Below, in pieces: positions 32,646 through 46,626 of a stretch of 64,000 nt of DNA. Made by a program: the position numbers and the translations under genes. A model generated the notes under the pieces. That model saw only the letters and a program-made list of their open reading frames with translations, was not told where the DNA came from and made no database searches. This stretch comes from Lanius collurio (taxonomy: Eukaryota; Chordata; Aves; Passeriformes; Laniidae): the NCBI GenBank assembly GCA_020086605.1, contig JACBWW010000015.1, forward strand, positions 25,610,483 to 25,674,482. The letters are read 5' to 3'. Positions within the stretch are counted from its first letter, which is position 1, and each line of letters starts with the position of its first letter.

Positions 32646-35600
32646 ATAAGGAATTTGTTTTACTTCTCATTATTCTCTTCTGATTTTGGTTGGTCAATAT
32701 CAAATTCGTGGTATTTGATCATGCACTTGAAGAAGGCATGGAAGGCAGCTGTGCTTTGAGAAACATGGGATGTAGGAACAGAAATTCCCGGAGAACCCAG
32801 TTTTTCATTACTTGGGAAAAATTTCCAAGACAATCCTATTTTCCATTGATAACTTAGTTGCTTAAACAGAGAGTTCAAACCCGACACTTAGAAAAACCAG
32901 GTAAGAAGCTGTAGTGGTGGAAAAAATGACAAAAAATAAACACCTACTTCTGTAGGGGTTCCCATTCCAGTCACCAGTCACCCACACAGTCATCTAGGAA
33001 AGGCTAGTGGAAAGAGGCACATTCTAATGTGCACAAGCTTGTTTTTAACCTCACTGCCATACCCAACTGGTAACAAATTTTCAGAGCACTAATCTTGGTA
33101 TTGCTCCAATATTTTAAATTATTTATTATAATTTAAACTATGTTTATAAGCTATATAAGTATTATAAGCTATCCATAGATTTAAACTATAATGAAGTTAG
33201 AAAAAAAAGTGAGGTGATTTGTTTCTTTGATAGTCTTTTAGCTGCCAAGCTCTTCCCATCCACCCCACAACAGCATGGGATAGTCAACCTTCCCACTTAC
33301 TGAAAAGAGTGATTTTTTATTTTTTTTTTTTTCCTTTTGCGCATTTTGCAAGCTAAAGAAAAGCTGATTCCCTTGGCATGGGATAGAGGTCCAGGAGTGG
33401 TTCCCTCACATTTGCTTTATGGCTCTTAAGGCTCTTGGAGAACTTATAAATACTTTGTGACTGCTCTTAGAAAACTATGAATTTAGCAACCTTTGGGAAT
33501 GGATTCTTGAATTGAGCAAACTATCAGAGCTGAGTTGAAATCAGTTACGCAGTGTGGCATTTTGTTTCAGCTCCCTGCTATAAGTCATTAAATCCCAAAC
33601 TGAGAATGGTTGTGTCAAAACCTTTGAACCATCTGCTCATCTACCAAAGCAGCAAAGTCTAAGGATTTAGCTATATTAGAGACACACATGAAGATAATGC
33701 TGGGAAATGAAAATCCTGCTTGGGTGAATTGGTGAATTTTGATTCTGGGAGAAAAAGAGGGCATATAAATTACTTATGTGCAAGACCCATTGCCTTTCAG
33801 TTCAGCTGGGCTCACTGCATACCGTCCTTAGCCATGAAAATCCTTCCCAGCTGCCATAAACTGCTCTGTATGTACAGACCTTATAGTGTAGCTGCAACTA
33901 ACAAAAAGCATCCTAGCAAGGGGCATATTTTTATTTTTCTGGTTTGCCTTAGAACCATAAAGTCACAAGAAGGCATGGACACAGCAGGAACAGGAATTAA
34001 CGTTCCCCGTCTCTTCCAATCTGAGAACTAGAAGGCATCAAATGAAACTAGGCAAGTCTAGCTTTGAAACAAAGAAAGGAAATCCTTTTTTCATGGCATT
34101 TGGCATTAGAATGGGAGACTCATGGCCACAGAGCAGTGGAGCTGCTGGTGACTCATGCACAGGTAAAAAAGCCATGGGGCACATTCAAAGACGAGAGCTG
34201 CTTTGGGAGTTGTCAAATGCTGAGTCTCCCACACCATGTGTAGCAATGCACCCTGTAGCATCTGTGAGAGCCCTCTGGTGAAGGACCACTTTGTGCTTGC
34301 CCTACCCATATTTCATTGGGGAGGATACTGGAGTGATCAGCAGATCCACTACCCGTTTTCCTATACTCTGATTGTTCTGTGCCGTAGTTCTGAAATATGA
34401 CTTTTACATTGCTGCCTATTGGTAAACTGTTTGGATGGTGGATGGGAAAAACCATTGGATACTCTTGAGAGCTGAACTACAACTTAACTATCTTCTTGTT
34501 CTTTAGTTTGCGCTTGAGTTTTGCCTCTGCATTCAGTTGTCTCTGTTCATGGAATTTACCCAGACTCATGAGTAGCCTTTTGTTAATGGAAGCTGCAGTT
34601 TTCTGTGGATAAATTATTTAGGGGGAGGAGGAATGGAAGCCCCTTCAGACTGTTCTAAATTGAGGACTAGGACTTTTTAAAAATGAATGAAAAGAAAAAT
34701 AAAGTCAAGAGCTACCCTAGCAACAAAACATTAATTCATTAAAATAAGCACACCTAAAGGAACAAAACATTGTAAAAGCAGCAATAAGCATACTTATATT
34801 AGCAAACTTGTGGGAGACTAACCTAAAGAGGTATTTTTCCCTTGTGAGCAAATATATGATAATATCTGCTTGTTTTACCATTTTTCAATCAATCACTTTT
34901 TAAAATGTGTCATTCCCTACCTATATGGTTTATGGTATATGTAGTCTTAATTCATGCTCCCTTCCCATGGCAGTCAAAAAATCACTATCTGATTATAACC
35001 TGAGTCAGGAATTCAGGTTTCAACTTGTTTTGTTGTTTGAGAGATTCATTTTGTTTTTATTCTTCTCTTTTTTCCCCTTGGAGAGATCTTCTTGTTGCCA
35101 CAGGTGTGCAACAGAAGTGATTCATTCTGGATGGGAGAAATAAGCTTTGTCATGATGGCAAGGGGAAGAGCTTAAGTTAGTATAGGAATTATATCTTGGA
35201 GGATTTATATTTTGATATTATATTTGTATATACTTTTATTCTATCCTATCCTATGCAATGTAAATTTATTATGTACTTATGTAATCAAGCAGGAATTAGA
35301 TGATCCTAATTTTGCTGGTGGTTACTGGATCTCCCTGAATATCACAGAGCAGAACCTCACCTGCTGTGGGAAACCATTGCATAGGTAGTAGGAGAGACTT
35401 TAACAAGCTCTGGTTCAGCCTCAAAGGTTTGAAGACTCTCTGGCTTGTTTTATACAGCACAACTTCTGCTTGTAGGTATTACAACATTTTTCCATGGTGC
35501 AAATAGATTCTTATCCTTGGCTAATCCTGTAAATTTTCCCACTCCTCTGAACTTGCCCAAAAGGGGCACAGCATCTAGAAGGAGCCACAATTTCTCAGTA

Positions 35601-36295
35601 AGGGAGAGAAATTAGCCATGCCACCCGTTCCTGAGCTTTCCAAAAAGAAAGAGATTAAAGTGTTTTCTGTATGTCAATACCTGCACTCTAAGAATTACAG
35701 GGAGTGCAAGTTATTTGACTTAGCCCACCAATGGTAATGACATTTTTTTACCACAAAGAAAATTCATGCTGCATTTAGTAATTCATAGTCCTAATTGTAC
35801 AAACCTATTTCTTTGCATTGTGACGAACTGGGAAACCAGACATGGGAGTCATAAAATGGGCCTGGCAAGAAAAAAAATGTGGCCAAGTTGGGGTAAAATC
35901 ATGTTCTCTTCAAAATAAAGCAAGCACTTACCTGCTAGGGGTGATCAGACTGACACGTAGTAGACTATAAGAACACTAAATAGCAAAAAAAAAATGAGAC
36001 ATTATCACTATGACCTCGGATTTGTAAGAATTATGAAGGGGCACCTGTATTACACCAACTTTTGGCCTGTTTCCTTTTCTGAAGGCAGGCTTAACTGGCT
36101 TAAATGGGAATTGAGAAAATACAACTCTGAGTATTTTTTGAAAGTCTGAAGAGCAATACACACAAGCACAATTTCATAGTACCAGCTCTACAGCTAAAAC
36201 TGTGTGTTTCATCATGCCAAGCTCCTCTTTTTAGACAACCTTTGGAAAGTAATTGTACCCAGCAAATTAAAATCTCAAGGATACAAGGGAACTAA

Positions 36296-36352
36296 ACTGG
36301 AACTAGATGTTCTTTAAGGTCCCTTCCAACCCAAATCATTCTATGATTCTAC
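36296..36352 (+). mobile_element. Minimal CR1 3' terminus
   Basis: GTTCTTTAAGGTCCCTTCCA, ACCCAAATCATTCTATGATTC and TAC form the terminal ~50 bp of CR1 including the octamer tail. Nothing recognisable lies upstream. The copy is either extremely 5'-truncated or the rest has decayed or been deleted. Confidence 0.85.
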
Positions 36353-39300
36353 ATGTTTTTCATCATATCTGAAGTCTCTGATCTTCCTTGCTCTTCAGGC
36401 TGTTCCTTAAAATGGACATAAAAGAATTTTTGAGGTCCTTTCACTGGGTTTCAGAGCCCCATGTGTCCCATAGCCTGTCTTACCCCTTTCTTTCAAAGTC
36501 TCTCATAACCTCCAAACATGGCTTTTTAACATCTACACCGTCTAGTACACGAGAATAGGGGTTTCTGCCTAATTTTCTGGGGTTTTTTATACCTCTCTGC
36601 TCAACTAGCCAAAAGACACATATTTTATTTAGAGTAAAAGTTTCCTGTTCCTGTTCTTGCCTTCAACTAATACTTGGACTAACATCACTTCACAGTGACC
36701 ATGGTGAGCCTGTATTATGGTCCATGTATTTTTTAAGAGGCTGACAAGGAACATCTGTCCAGGCAGGAAAAAAGCTGTGGAAAAAGTTATGGGGATTAAG
36801 TTTTCTGCATTTTACATTATAATGACATTTCCAATCACTTGAGAACCGCATGATTGCCTTTCATAGCTCCTGGGAATCTTGACTCAGTGAGTGAGAAATG
36901 TACTTTTAAATAATGGCACTCCTTCTAGATTTTCTCCTTAAGAATGCATCGGACCTTAATGAATCAGCTTCTTCATGCAATCCCAATCACTGTGTAAGTC
37001 TGCCCTCTGACACTGCCTGCATGCAAATCCTTCGTGCATTATTCTCAGCAAACTAATTTCCTTTGGTGGAAATTCTACAGGTTTCTGTCATGCTCAGTAG
37101 CTCTCCTGACCTGCAAGTTCACTGCCCTTTTGGCTAGGCTTTTTATTTGGTTTCTTTTTCCTATTGATCCTGGATTTTTGGCTTTCTGATACCATATCAA
37201 TCTTAACCAACAACAACTATATTCCTCCCAACATTGAGAAAAACAGCTCTTGAAACTGGTGAGGGGAGAGGAAACATGTCAATGGTCATTCAAACAGTCT
37301 TTTGTCTTTTACTTTAAAAACATTAATTTACATTAACATATGCAATTCCATAGGCAGCTCTGAGCCTTACCAACCTTACAAATCTTATGATTGACCATGG
37401 CTCTTACCAGAGTTTGGAGTATGCAGCTGAAACAAAAAGGTGAGCCTGACTTTGTAAGATATCTGGAACAAAAGGACTCCTTCTTCCTTTCCTTCCTGTC
37501 GGGGGGAACTGCCAGGAATAAGCTGCTTTGAAAATTTGGTTGGCCAGAGGCTGAAACAGGAAGATCACATTTTTTGGAAAATCTAACCCCAGTTATTACA
37601 TCATGCTGGTACAAGAGAGGAACTAAAAGCTAGCAATTAATTAGCATTTAAACCAGATGTAAAATCACAGAAATGCAAGGTATAGTCTTTAAAGTTTAAC
37701 AATGAAAAACATCAGATTCTACTTTTATTTCCTGTTTTTATATAGAAGACTTAAATTTTATATGAGGTTGTTTTCCCATTGCACATTGCTGCTCCTGAAC
37801 ATTTCCCATTTCCCCAAGCAGCACTCATGCCTCTGCACTGCTAAACCCATCAGACTACTGAGAACATGGGTCTAGAACAAAGAATGATCTACTCTAATTA
37901 CTTTTAGAAACAATTGCACTTAAGAAGCACATGTACTTATTATGAATTGTTATGTTTCCTTTTATCCATATATAATGAATTTGCTACCGTTGGGCAATTT
38001 AGTACACCCTTGTATTCAATTTAATTGGATTCGTTTAAATGCCCATATTTAACCTTCAAGCTGAAAGATTTGATATTCCTTTGAGAGTTGTATTTTTCTT
38101 TTTCCATGTTATACATTTATATCTCTGTTTCTGTTGTGAAAGTCTTGTATGTTCAAGGTGGCTATGGGGCTAAAAACCAACTAATTTATGCATGCAATAA
38201 GATAACTTTTTATAAAAGCTTGTCAAAAACATAGAACTAGAGTCAATGTATTTTTGAACTTTTTAAGCTACTTTCATGTTGGAAAGAGTTTTTAAATTTT
38301 AGCTGAATACAAAGTCATTTTTTAAAAAAGTCAATTTTAAAGATGGGAATTTCTACTAATTCTTTTTTCTAAAAAGAAGAAATTGTTGATATTGACTTTC
38401 TAAAGACAAGACTACAGCAGCTTGAAATAAGGCCAGAAATGTTGAAACCAAAAAAATAAGGGGAAGCAGAATTCCTATCAATGTTCTGAACTAATTTTTT
38501 TCAAATATAATTACATTCAGGTATCAAATAGTAATTCCATATTATTAAAATCACTATTTTTTTCTTTCAGCTAGATATTTTTAAATCTCTTGAATTTTAG
38601 AAATGCCAGATTTAAAACACAATGAATGGAACAATACATTATTCCACTGTTTCAGTGCCTCCATCAAGGTCAGAATGTATGTCGATACTGACAGTTCCAG
38701 GAACTTATTTATACATCCTCAACCAACTTTGTTGTTGCTGCTGAAGTCATTGAGAGCTGGTCACCAAAATATCTTGTGCTTCTTGGTGCTCTTGTTAGAG
38801 CAAGGCAATTTTGGACATTTCTGACATTTTCCTTCAGATCTGTCTACATAATTTGGTTGATGCATTAAAAAAATCACAAACATTCAACGAATCTGGGATA
38901 AAAATTATGTTTGTCTCATCTCTTTGGTGATTCTATCATACGCTGTTCTATAATTATGTTTCAATATGAATATTAAATCTCTTGGCTTTCAGTTTTATTA
39001 GACTCTAGGTACAAGGGGCATCATATATTGAGACAATGGTCATAAAACTATGTCAAAAGATTAATGAGATCTTGTTGATGCTGTTTCTTCTCTTTCCATG
39101 ATCAAGAGTGCAGCATTTCAGCCAGGCAATCTACCAGCTGCTGTTCACATTTTCAGTAAGAGGCTTTCACAGAGCTGAAACTTCTAAGAGTTTAGGAGGT
39201 GGCAGGCCTATTCAGCTTCACTGATATGTCATTAAATGCAAATGTCTACATTAGCACAGGAATAAAGTTCAAATTCAAACATATAATTCATGAAAACTGA

Positions 39301-40320
39301 AAGCTAAAGTTCCCACACTGATGTTAAATCAATCGTACTGCTCAGATTATGCACATTCAATTGTATATTGAATTGCAGAAACCAAGCCGTTGAATTAATA
39401 TCTGCACACTGTGGCCAACTTCAGCACAGAGTCTTAGCAGCTGAATGAACCAGCCCTTACTCTTTGAAAAGTGAACCTGGGCCAAGAGGAACAGACACAG
39501 GGAACAAGAAAGCACAGATGTGTAAGACTACTGTAGCATTTGTCTTTGGCATTCTATCTGCTCCGAAAACACAAAGAAATGTTCCCGATACATTCCTCCA
39601 CATCTTTGATGAAAGGTTTTGTCCTCTCTCCTGCTTAGACAAAAGCAGTTCAGACAAACAAACAAATAAACAAGTCGGTTGCAACAAAATGCCTGAGAGA
39701 CGCATTTTGAGACAGGAATTTTATTTCCTTGATCTTGAGCCGGCAACCTGAGTCTGTCTAAGCATTTCAATACATGACCTGTACTAGGGCCTGAGGGCAC
39801 TGGCCGTGCTCCTTGAATCTAAAGGACCAACTGACTTTTGCTGCTAATTTAAATCACAGCAAAAAACAATTAAAGAGTTAGGGTATTGACATCATACGAG
39901 TAATGCTATTTTGAGTACCCCAATTTTATCCCATCCTTTCATGTCTATTTATTATTGCTGCTTTCTTTGTCCTCCAGTCCTGCAGCCTACTCCAAAATTC
40001 ACACATGAGGAGTTCTAGATATAAACAAGAAGATATACAATAGTTTATTTCATTACCAGAAACGTGTACTTTTGGTGGGAAGACTAATAAAGTTCCAGTC
40101 AACTTCCATTGCCAACCAGAAGACTCATTTTGCTTAAATGGTGTGCAAAACTCTTCTAGGCTTTTGATTTGTACTGAGGTTTTATTAGTGGGCCTATTGC
40201 ATACCACACACACTCAGTGTTCCCCACCTACTTACAGCCTCAAAGACTTGAGAGCCACATAAACAAGGGTATTCACAAAGCATTTAGTACTTGCAGGACT
40301 TGAGCTGTATAGGATAAGGA

Positions 40321-40372
40321 GGAAAAAAAAAAACCAAACCAAAACCAACAAAAACCCAAACCAGACAAACGT
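40321..40372 (+). repeat. A/C-rich low-complexity tract
   Basis: A GGAAAAAAAAAA start is followed by CCAAACCAAAACCAACAAA and AACCCAAACCAGACAAAC. It belongs to the window's AACCAAA class. Confidence 0.9.
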
Positions 40373-41786
40373 GTAGTGTAATATTACCCAAGAGATGGTG
40401 ATGTCAGCCTGTTTAGCTTCTTGCACAATTTTATAAATGAACATTTCTGTCCTTGTAAAACTGAGTGAATTGTTTTCTGGATTGCATGTGGCCCATTCAT
40501 TTTTCATAAAGCCAGCATTTCATTTTTGGGTCTGATTTCTTTTCATTCAGGCTTTGCTTTAAGCTGCATAAATCCAAGTACCATTCAGGTTTGACGAATT
40601 CCTATTTCGCTTCACCTTCACTGGAATGGAGCCTTTCTTAAAAATTATTTTCCATTATGGATCATTAAACAAATGTAAAAGTAATAATTGATATCACATG
40701 TTACCAAAGCAAAATCTCAAATTATTGTACACTCAAGAAGCTCTAAATTTTGTTTTGCAAAGTATTTCTTATTTTTAGGTATAATCTCTCCCCCCCAAAG
40801 TCAAAATGCCACAAACTCCTGCAGAAAAGACATGTAGTAACTCTGTGGTTTTCAACTCACTGATTTACAGTAGATTAAAACAGTGAATTGTGTGAATAAG
40901 GCTGCTAGTTGATAATTTAAATTTAAATGTAATATATTTAACTTGCAATTTTTGACTGAAGTTTAGAAATTTTCTGTTTGGTTACCCAAGCAAATTTAAC
41001 TATGCTACACTACTGCTATCAAACCTGTGGCCAGTGTTCATATTTCCAGTGTCAAATGAGGCTCGGTGTAGGCTGCAGATTTCTTCTCTTGAAATTTTTT
41101 TTTTTTTAACTTAAAAGCAAATTTGTTTTGCTTTTGGCCTATTTAGAGTTTGTTTTTCACTATTTCATAGCCCCTTGGAAAAGCACATACATTTGCATGG
41201 GTGTAAATATAATTTTGCATTTTCCAAAGCCAATATCTGTATATTTGTCCCATATCTGGGATAATATACCCTATCATTTGTCTGCTAAGATATGATGAGG
41301 ACAGTCCTTCAGTCCTTCAAGTCCTGGGTGTCAAAAGGGGAGCTGTGAGAGATGTGATACCCTCAGTGTTGCTGGAGACTAGTGAGGGCAGTACCCCAAA
41401 AAATGGCCACAACCCCATCACAAGATACAGGAGTGTTCACTAAGGCCGTAAAACCTAATCACAAGGAGGAGAAAATTATTAAGCAATTATAATGCCAAAT
41501 GCAGTTTGGATCGAAGTGTGCTGGATGTCTTGTTACTCTATCCTTGTCCCTCTCTTCAAGCCATAGGGAATTCAAGCAATGGGAAGTCAAAGATCTTAAT
41601 TTTATAGAGGGGTGCAGTTCTGCGTACCTCCAGCTCAAGCTCTAAAGAGATTAAAAGAGACAGAAAAACAGGTAAATCAAACCTCTTAAGAGAAACTATG
41701 TGTTTGTTGAGTGACCAGCCTATAAACTTATTGACATGTGATACCTCAGCAAGAAGGGGCTGCGATTGTTACAGAGGATGGCAAAC

Positions 41787-41832
41787 AAAAAAAAAAAAAA
41801 AAAACCAAAAACCAAACCAAACAAAAACCACC
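41787..41832 (+). repeat. Poly(A) followed by CCAAA-type tract
   Basis: A run of 18 A (41787-41804) is followed by CCAAAAACCAAACCAAACAA and AAACCACC. The order, pure A then CCAAA, is the same as in the 40321 tract. Confidence 0.9.
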
Positions 41833-42959
41833 TAAAAGCCTAGGACAAACCCAAAGCTCAGGATTTGAAAAATACTTGAAAGCTTTCTGCCTGAGGGCAT
41901 GAATCTGTGCCTGCATGAATCTGTGCCTAATTAATGAGGAAAATTTTCCTAGGTACAAATTATCCTCTAACACTTTTGTTCTGCATTTTTGTCTATTGAC
42001 ATCATTTGTATCCTATTCTGGATGCCCTATGGGCATACGGGACAAGTAAACAGTCTAATCTAAAATGGTAGATTACAGTATTATTTCTGCTTAAATCCTT
42101 TCCTTTGTTAGTTTCCTAAATAATCAGTATGTTTACTGTGCCTTTGTGCGTCCAGGATGGCAATTTTCATGCATAGGTTTCTGTATATATTCCTGTCTCA
42201 TAGAGGCCTGTACAGCCTCTGTGTTCTCAGGGTTATATAAACATAGCAGCTTCATACAGAGGTGGGGTATACATTTCAGCAGGTCACTTTTTGAAGACGG
42301 ACAATGAATGTTGAATGAGGCATAAACAAATACTTGAGCAAAGCAGCACACTGAGGACTTCACAAAAATACGGACAGTAAAAACCCTTAAGGTATTTATA
42401 ATAGACAATTTAGGCAGGAACATTTTTCTGGTTTGCATTCAAGTTCAACAGCAGTATTCCATAAATAGGCTGTACACACAAAAGAAAAGCATAGCTGAAG
42501 CCTAAAGATAGGAAGCTGTTCTTTCAGAGCTGCAGATTTATCATTAGCTCAGTTACAGGAAACCTTATTTGGGTGACTTGCAGTGGCAGAAAGGTGACAA
42601 AGGCAAACTCCTTGATGTTCAGTGTCTTCAGAGCACTCATATAGGGAACACACTTTAATTCTCTACTTTATGCCTTGTTTATTGGATTTTTAAAAAGCAA
42701 GATGCTGTTAAAGATAAAATTACTAATTTTGCTGGGAAATATTGTAAAACCAAGTGCTCCACATTAAGATACAAATCACACAAGTTCAACAGGGCACATC
42801 CTCCTTTCAGTTCTAGCAGCATTAATGTGGCATACAAGAGTTAAATAAATTAACTTCATCTTTGCAAAGAAAAGAACATGTGTTGGCCCAGATATGCATA
42901 GCACCTCTGTGAAGTAATGTCAGTGGTCTCATCAAGGCAGGTTGCAATAATAATTATGT

Positions 42960-43295
42960 TGTGGTGGGTTGACCTTTGCTGGCTGCCAGGTGTCTACCAA
43001 GCTGCTCTATCACTCAGCTTCCTCAGTTAGACAGAGGAGACAAAATATGACAAGAATCTTGTGGGTTGAGTTAAGGATAGTGAGATCACTTGGCAATTAC
43101 TGCCATGGGCACAACAGATTCTGCCAAAATTAGTGTCTCCAAGCTTGCTGATGAGCTCTGCTTCGGCCAGCATTGGGGCCTTCATGGAAGTATGTGGAAT
43201 TTTCTGACATGGGGACAGCTCCTGATATCTTCTTACAGAAACCACCCCTGCAGTTCCCTTGCTACCAAAATCTTGCCATGTAAACCTAATAAACA
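42960..43295 (-). mobile_element. ERVL-like LTR, internally shortened, inverted
   Basis: The block starts TGTGGTGGGTTGACCTTTGC then TGGCTGCCAGGTGTCTACCA and contains GTGGGTTGAGTTAAGGATAG near 43061. It ends with CCTTGCTACCAAAATCTTGC then CATGTAAACCTAATAAACA. These are the ends of a bird ERV LTR that I recognise in reverse orientation. It is shorter than I would expect for a full-length LTR, and the middle (about 43130-43230) matches less clearly, so an internal deletion or heavy divergence is likely. No internal retroviral sequence adjoins it. Confidence 0.7.
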
Positions 43296-43587
43296 TGTGA
43301 AAATCCAGGAGGTCCCAGTTGAAAAAGATCTCCAGCTTGCATCAGAAATATTCTGGATTTCTTATGCTACCTGAATAAATGGCTAGTATGTTTAATGGGG
43401 AGGAAAGGGGGACCCCAGGCATTGAGTTGTGCATTTTCCAGAAGATGTCTTGGACACAGGCTGTGTAAGTGTCAGGCAGGGCCTGAACAACAGCAAATTG
43501 AAGTGTCTGATGGGTCTGGTGCTGGAGGTAGTTCTCTGGTATGTGAAAGGCTTGGAATTAAGTCCTTAAGCTTCCACAAGCAGTCCA

Positions 43588-43650
43588 GTGGGACCTTAGG
43601 CAAGCCTTAGTTGTCCATCTGGAATATAGGATGCATAACGCTTCTCTGCT
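43588..43650 (+). mobile_element. Possible MIR-family SINE fossil
   Basis: GTGGGACCTTAGGCAAGCCT followed by TAGTTGTCCATCTGGAATAT resembles the MIR 3' segment 'gtgaccttgggcaagtc ... cctcatctgtaaaatg'. The match is short and partly degenerate. Confidence 0.3.
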
Positions 43651-45116
43651 TGATGCTGGTGCCCTGAGAATTGTTGCATTTAAAGTCAGGCACGCGACAC
43701 TAAGGTAAAAGGAAACCTAAATATTGAAGACTGAAAATGCTGAAGGTAAGAAAGAGTTTCCCTGTGTTATATTTCCTCACAAATGCAAGAGTTAGAGCAA
43801 GATTTGATCTAGGATCTATTCTAGAAGATAGCACATAGCAATGAGGATGATTTGTGTTGCAGAGATGACGCAGCAGATGGTGACATGAGACAAAAAGGTG
43901 TTATTATCTCAGTGATTTTTCTTCAGATTCAAACTCTTTAAAAAAAGCTTTATCTATGCATATAAAAGAGTGTTAGCAAAAAAAAAAACAAACAAAAGAA
44001 TGGAGAATATTGCATAACAAATGCATTTGACCAAATGATACCAAATAGTGAATACAGCACAGGATAACCATATGCATATTTTATTAAAGTAGATTGGCAG
44101 CTGAAAAGTAGCCTTGTTTAATAAGATATTGTCAAAAGGTCAATAAAATGTCTCCCACCTGGGAATCCTGAGTGTGCACTCTGAAACCAGTGCACCATCA
44201 TACATAAATCAGTGCTGAAAAACACATATTAAATCTGAGACGTGTGGGAAAAGTGGGAATCAAAGTGCCTAAACTTTACTCCCTGAAATTCCTCGTAGCA
44301 CCTAGGTCAATTTCTCTCCATCATACTCTATAGAGCTGTAAAACAGCTACAGTGCATGTCTGCCACAAGAAAAGCTGAGATTCCAAGTCATATAGCCATG
44401 GACTTCGTGGGCAAAGGCACTTTGTTCATACTAGAATAAATCTTCTTTCAGAGCCCTCCTAATTTAGGCTTCTGACTTTTTTTTGCTGGGAAGCTGAAGG
44501 TGAAAGCTTGCCTTTCTTTGAGTCAGTAGAAGTTTTGCCATGAATTTTAGTGAGACCAGGATTGTGGCTTCCATGTACCTGCATTATTACTCTTCACTGC
44601 TCATTCAGATAACACTGAGCACAAACCTTGGTATCATAAACTTCAGAAATGGAAATCAAATTAAAAAACCCAACAGATACTGTAACCCAATTATTTAGAT
44701 CAGCCACTGGCCCTCAAATGGGACACAGTACCTGAGGGGAAAACCAGATGCAAGTATCAGCAGCTGCCCCTGAGCTGTCCTTACTTAGGTGTGCTGGAAG
44801 AAGGCTGAGCTGCAAACATCCTGACTGTAACCCACAGCTGCCTCCAATCCCAATACTCCCCCTTCTGCTACAGTCTTGATCTAATTAAACTGTCATCACA
44901 CTGTTAAAGTAATGCTTCCTGGGCATTTTGTGGAGCTTGGATGAACTGGAAAAGGGGAAAATGAAGGATTCATTGACTCCATGACATAAGGAATCAACAC
45001 AAGGCGTCTTGGTATCTAATCCCCCCATAAAGTTGAAATAGATTTAGAATGAGATGAGGGAGGGGGAAAAAAAAGAATGTTTTTCATGATGAGTTGTCTG
45101 ACCTGTTTTCATAGGG

Positions 45117-45400
45117 TGTCACGGTCAAGCTTGAAGTCATGGCTTTGAACGTTTTTGTGCTTAACAAGGAAGAATTGTATCAGCTCACTGAGAGAGGAGC
45201 TGTGAGCTTTGCTCCCAGCAGTGATGCAGGGGCTGTTTACCTTGTGGTAAGCAGGACTGAGAGGTTCTCCCTAGGAGAGATGAGTGTGCAGAGGAGCCAG
45301 GGCAGTGCTTGCTTCCTAGGCTCTCCTCTACCTCTGCCACTACAAAGGATATGCACATGTGTCCCTAAGACAGCTTGCTCTCATGATTCCAGAAGGAATC
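45117..45400. mobile_element. Possible degraded LTR relic
   Basis: TGTCACGGTCAAGCTTGAAG opens a stretch with CpGs (CACGGTC, AACGTTT) in CpG-poor surroundings and a TG start of the kind bird LTRs have. I could not find a matching CA end or a polyadenylation signal, so the call rests on the first ~40 bases. The 88-codon frame beginning MALNVFVLNKEELYQLTE (45139) covers it, but I do not recognise a protein. Confidence 0.2.
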
Positions 45401-46626
45401 CATAATAAAATTAAGATTTTACATCTTTTCTTCTTGACTGCATTGCTTTCCCCCCTGATACCTGTAATTTCCTTATTTTTTTCTGGCCTTGTGCAAAGAA
45501 TTTGTGTACAAACACCCCAGCAGCAGCCAAAACCTAAACTACACAACTTGCTTTTTTCCTACCCCAGTGACTTCTTTTACATTTTGGGGTTTTTCGTTTG
45601 TTTTTTGGTTTGTTTTGTGTGTGTGTGTGTGGTGTTTTTTTGGATGTTGTTATGTGATTTGGGGGTTTATTAAGATTTCAAGGATTCAAGCTGTTACCAG
45701 TGCTTAGTATGTATGTTCCAGGAGCCAGTTCTCACCACTAAGTAACTCCACATATTTTATTTGCAATTGTGGCCTCCAGTTGATTTTAGCACACGTATTT
45801 GTACTATGTGTTAGTATGGTAGGAAGGACCCAGCAGTCGCATGACAATAAAACAAGGCTCGAAACTGCATTTTCACAAAGCTGTTCTCAGGATCCTAAGG
45901 GTTTTCTAATTGTGCAGGTAGCAAATATCTGTCATTACACTCTATGCAACAGTGCTTATTTCTGCTAAAGGCCCAACATCTCCTGAAGGAAGTGGAGAGC
46001 CTGATGGTGCCTAATTAGGCCTCTAGCTTGTGTTTTGCATTTAGAAAAACTTACTGTTGCAAAACTGGCTTTCATCTGCTGCATCTGTGGTACCAGACAC
46101 AATTGGAACCTCAAGGCAGCAAAACGTGCAGCACAGGAGAAATGTCCAGCTCCTGTGAATGATAAGGGTAGGGCTCCACTGTGCATGTGGCATGATGTGC
46201 CCTGAATATTACCTTGTGCATATACCATGGATGAAGAGAAGTTTCTGGAAGATCATCACACATCTTCAGACCCTGGGCTGAGCTAATGTTGCTCTGATTA
46301 CTGTCATGATATTGGGGTTTTTTGACATCTCAGAGTGTTATTAATAACTGTTCAGTTTCTAGGTGGTAGCTCCATGGAGGTTTTAAACTTGTAAAACACC
46401 ATAGCTGAAAGAGTCAAGGGTGCTCACACACGTGTCTCACCCAATATCACATTTGCAATAACTCAGGCATGAAAGGGCTGCAGATAAAAGCACCAAGAGA
46501 GAAGGAAAATGGAAAAGCAGATTCACTCCCATTCATGGGAACAAAGGTATTTTCTGCCAGATGCTTTTGTAAGAGCTGAAGTGATCCCTTGCGCATCAAA
46601 CAGAATACATCTTTAGGGAATTCTAA

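Larger units (their letters stand above)
32646..42956. other. Gene desert between CR1 and ERVL-like LTR
   Basis: Apart from the CR1 terminus at 36296-36352 and the A/C-rich tracts at 40321 and 41787, there is no supported element in over 10 kb. Frames such as 33720-34031 and 39464-39751 are open but show no domain, composition change or splice signals that set them apart from chance. The low repeat content would suit conserved regulatory sequence, but I cannot demonstrate it. Confidence 0.5.
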
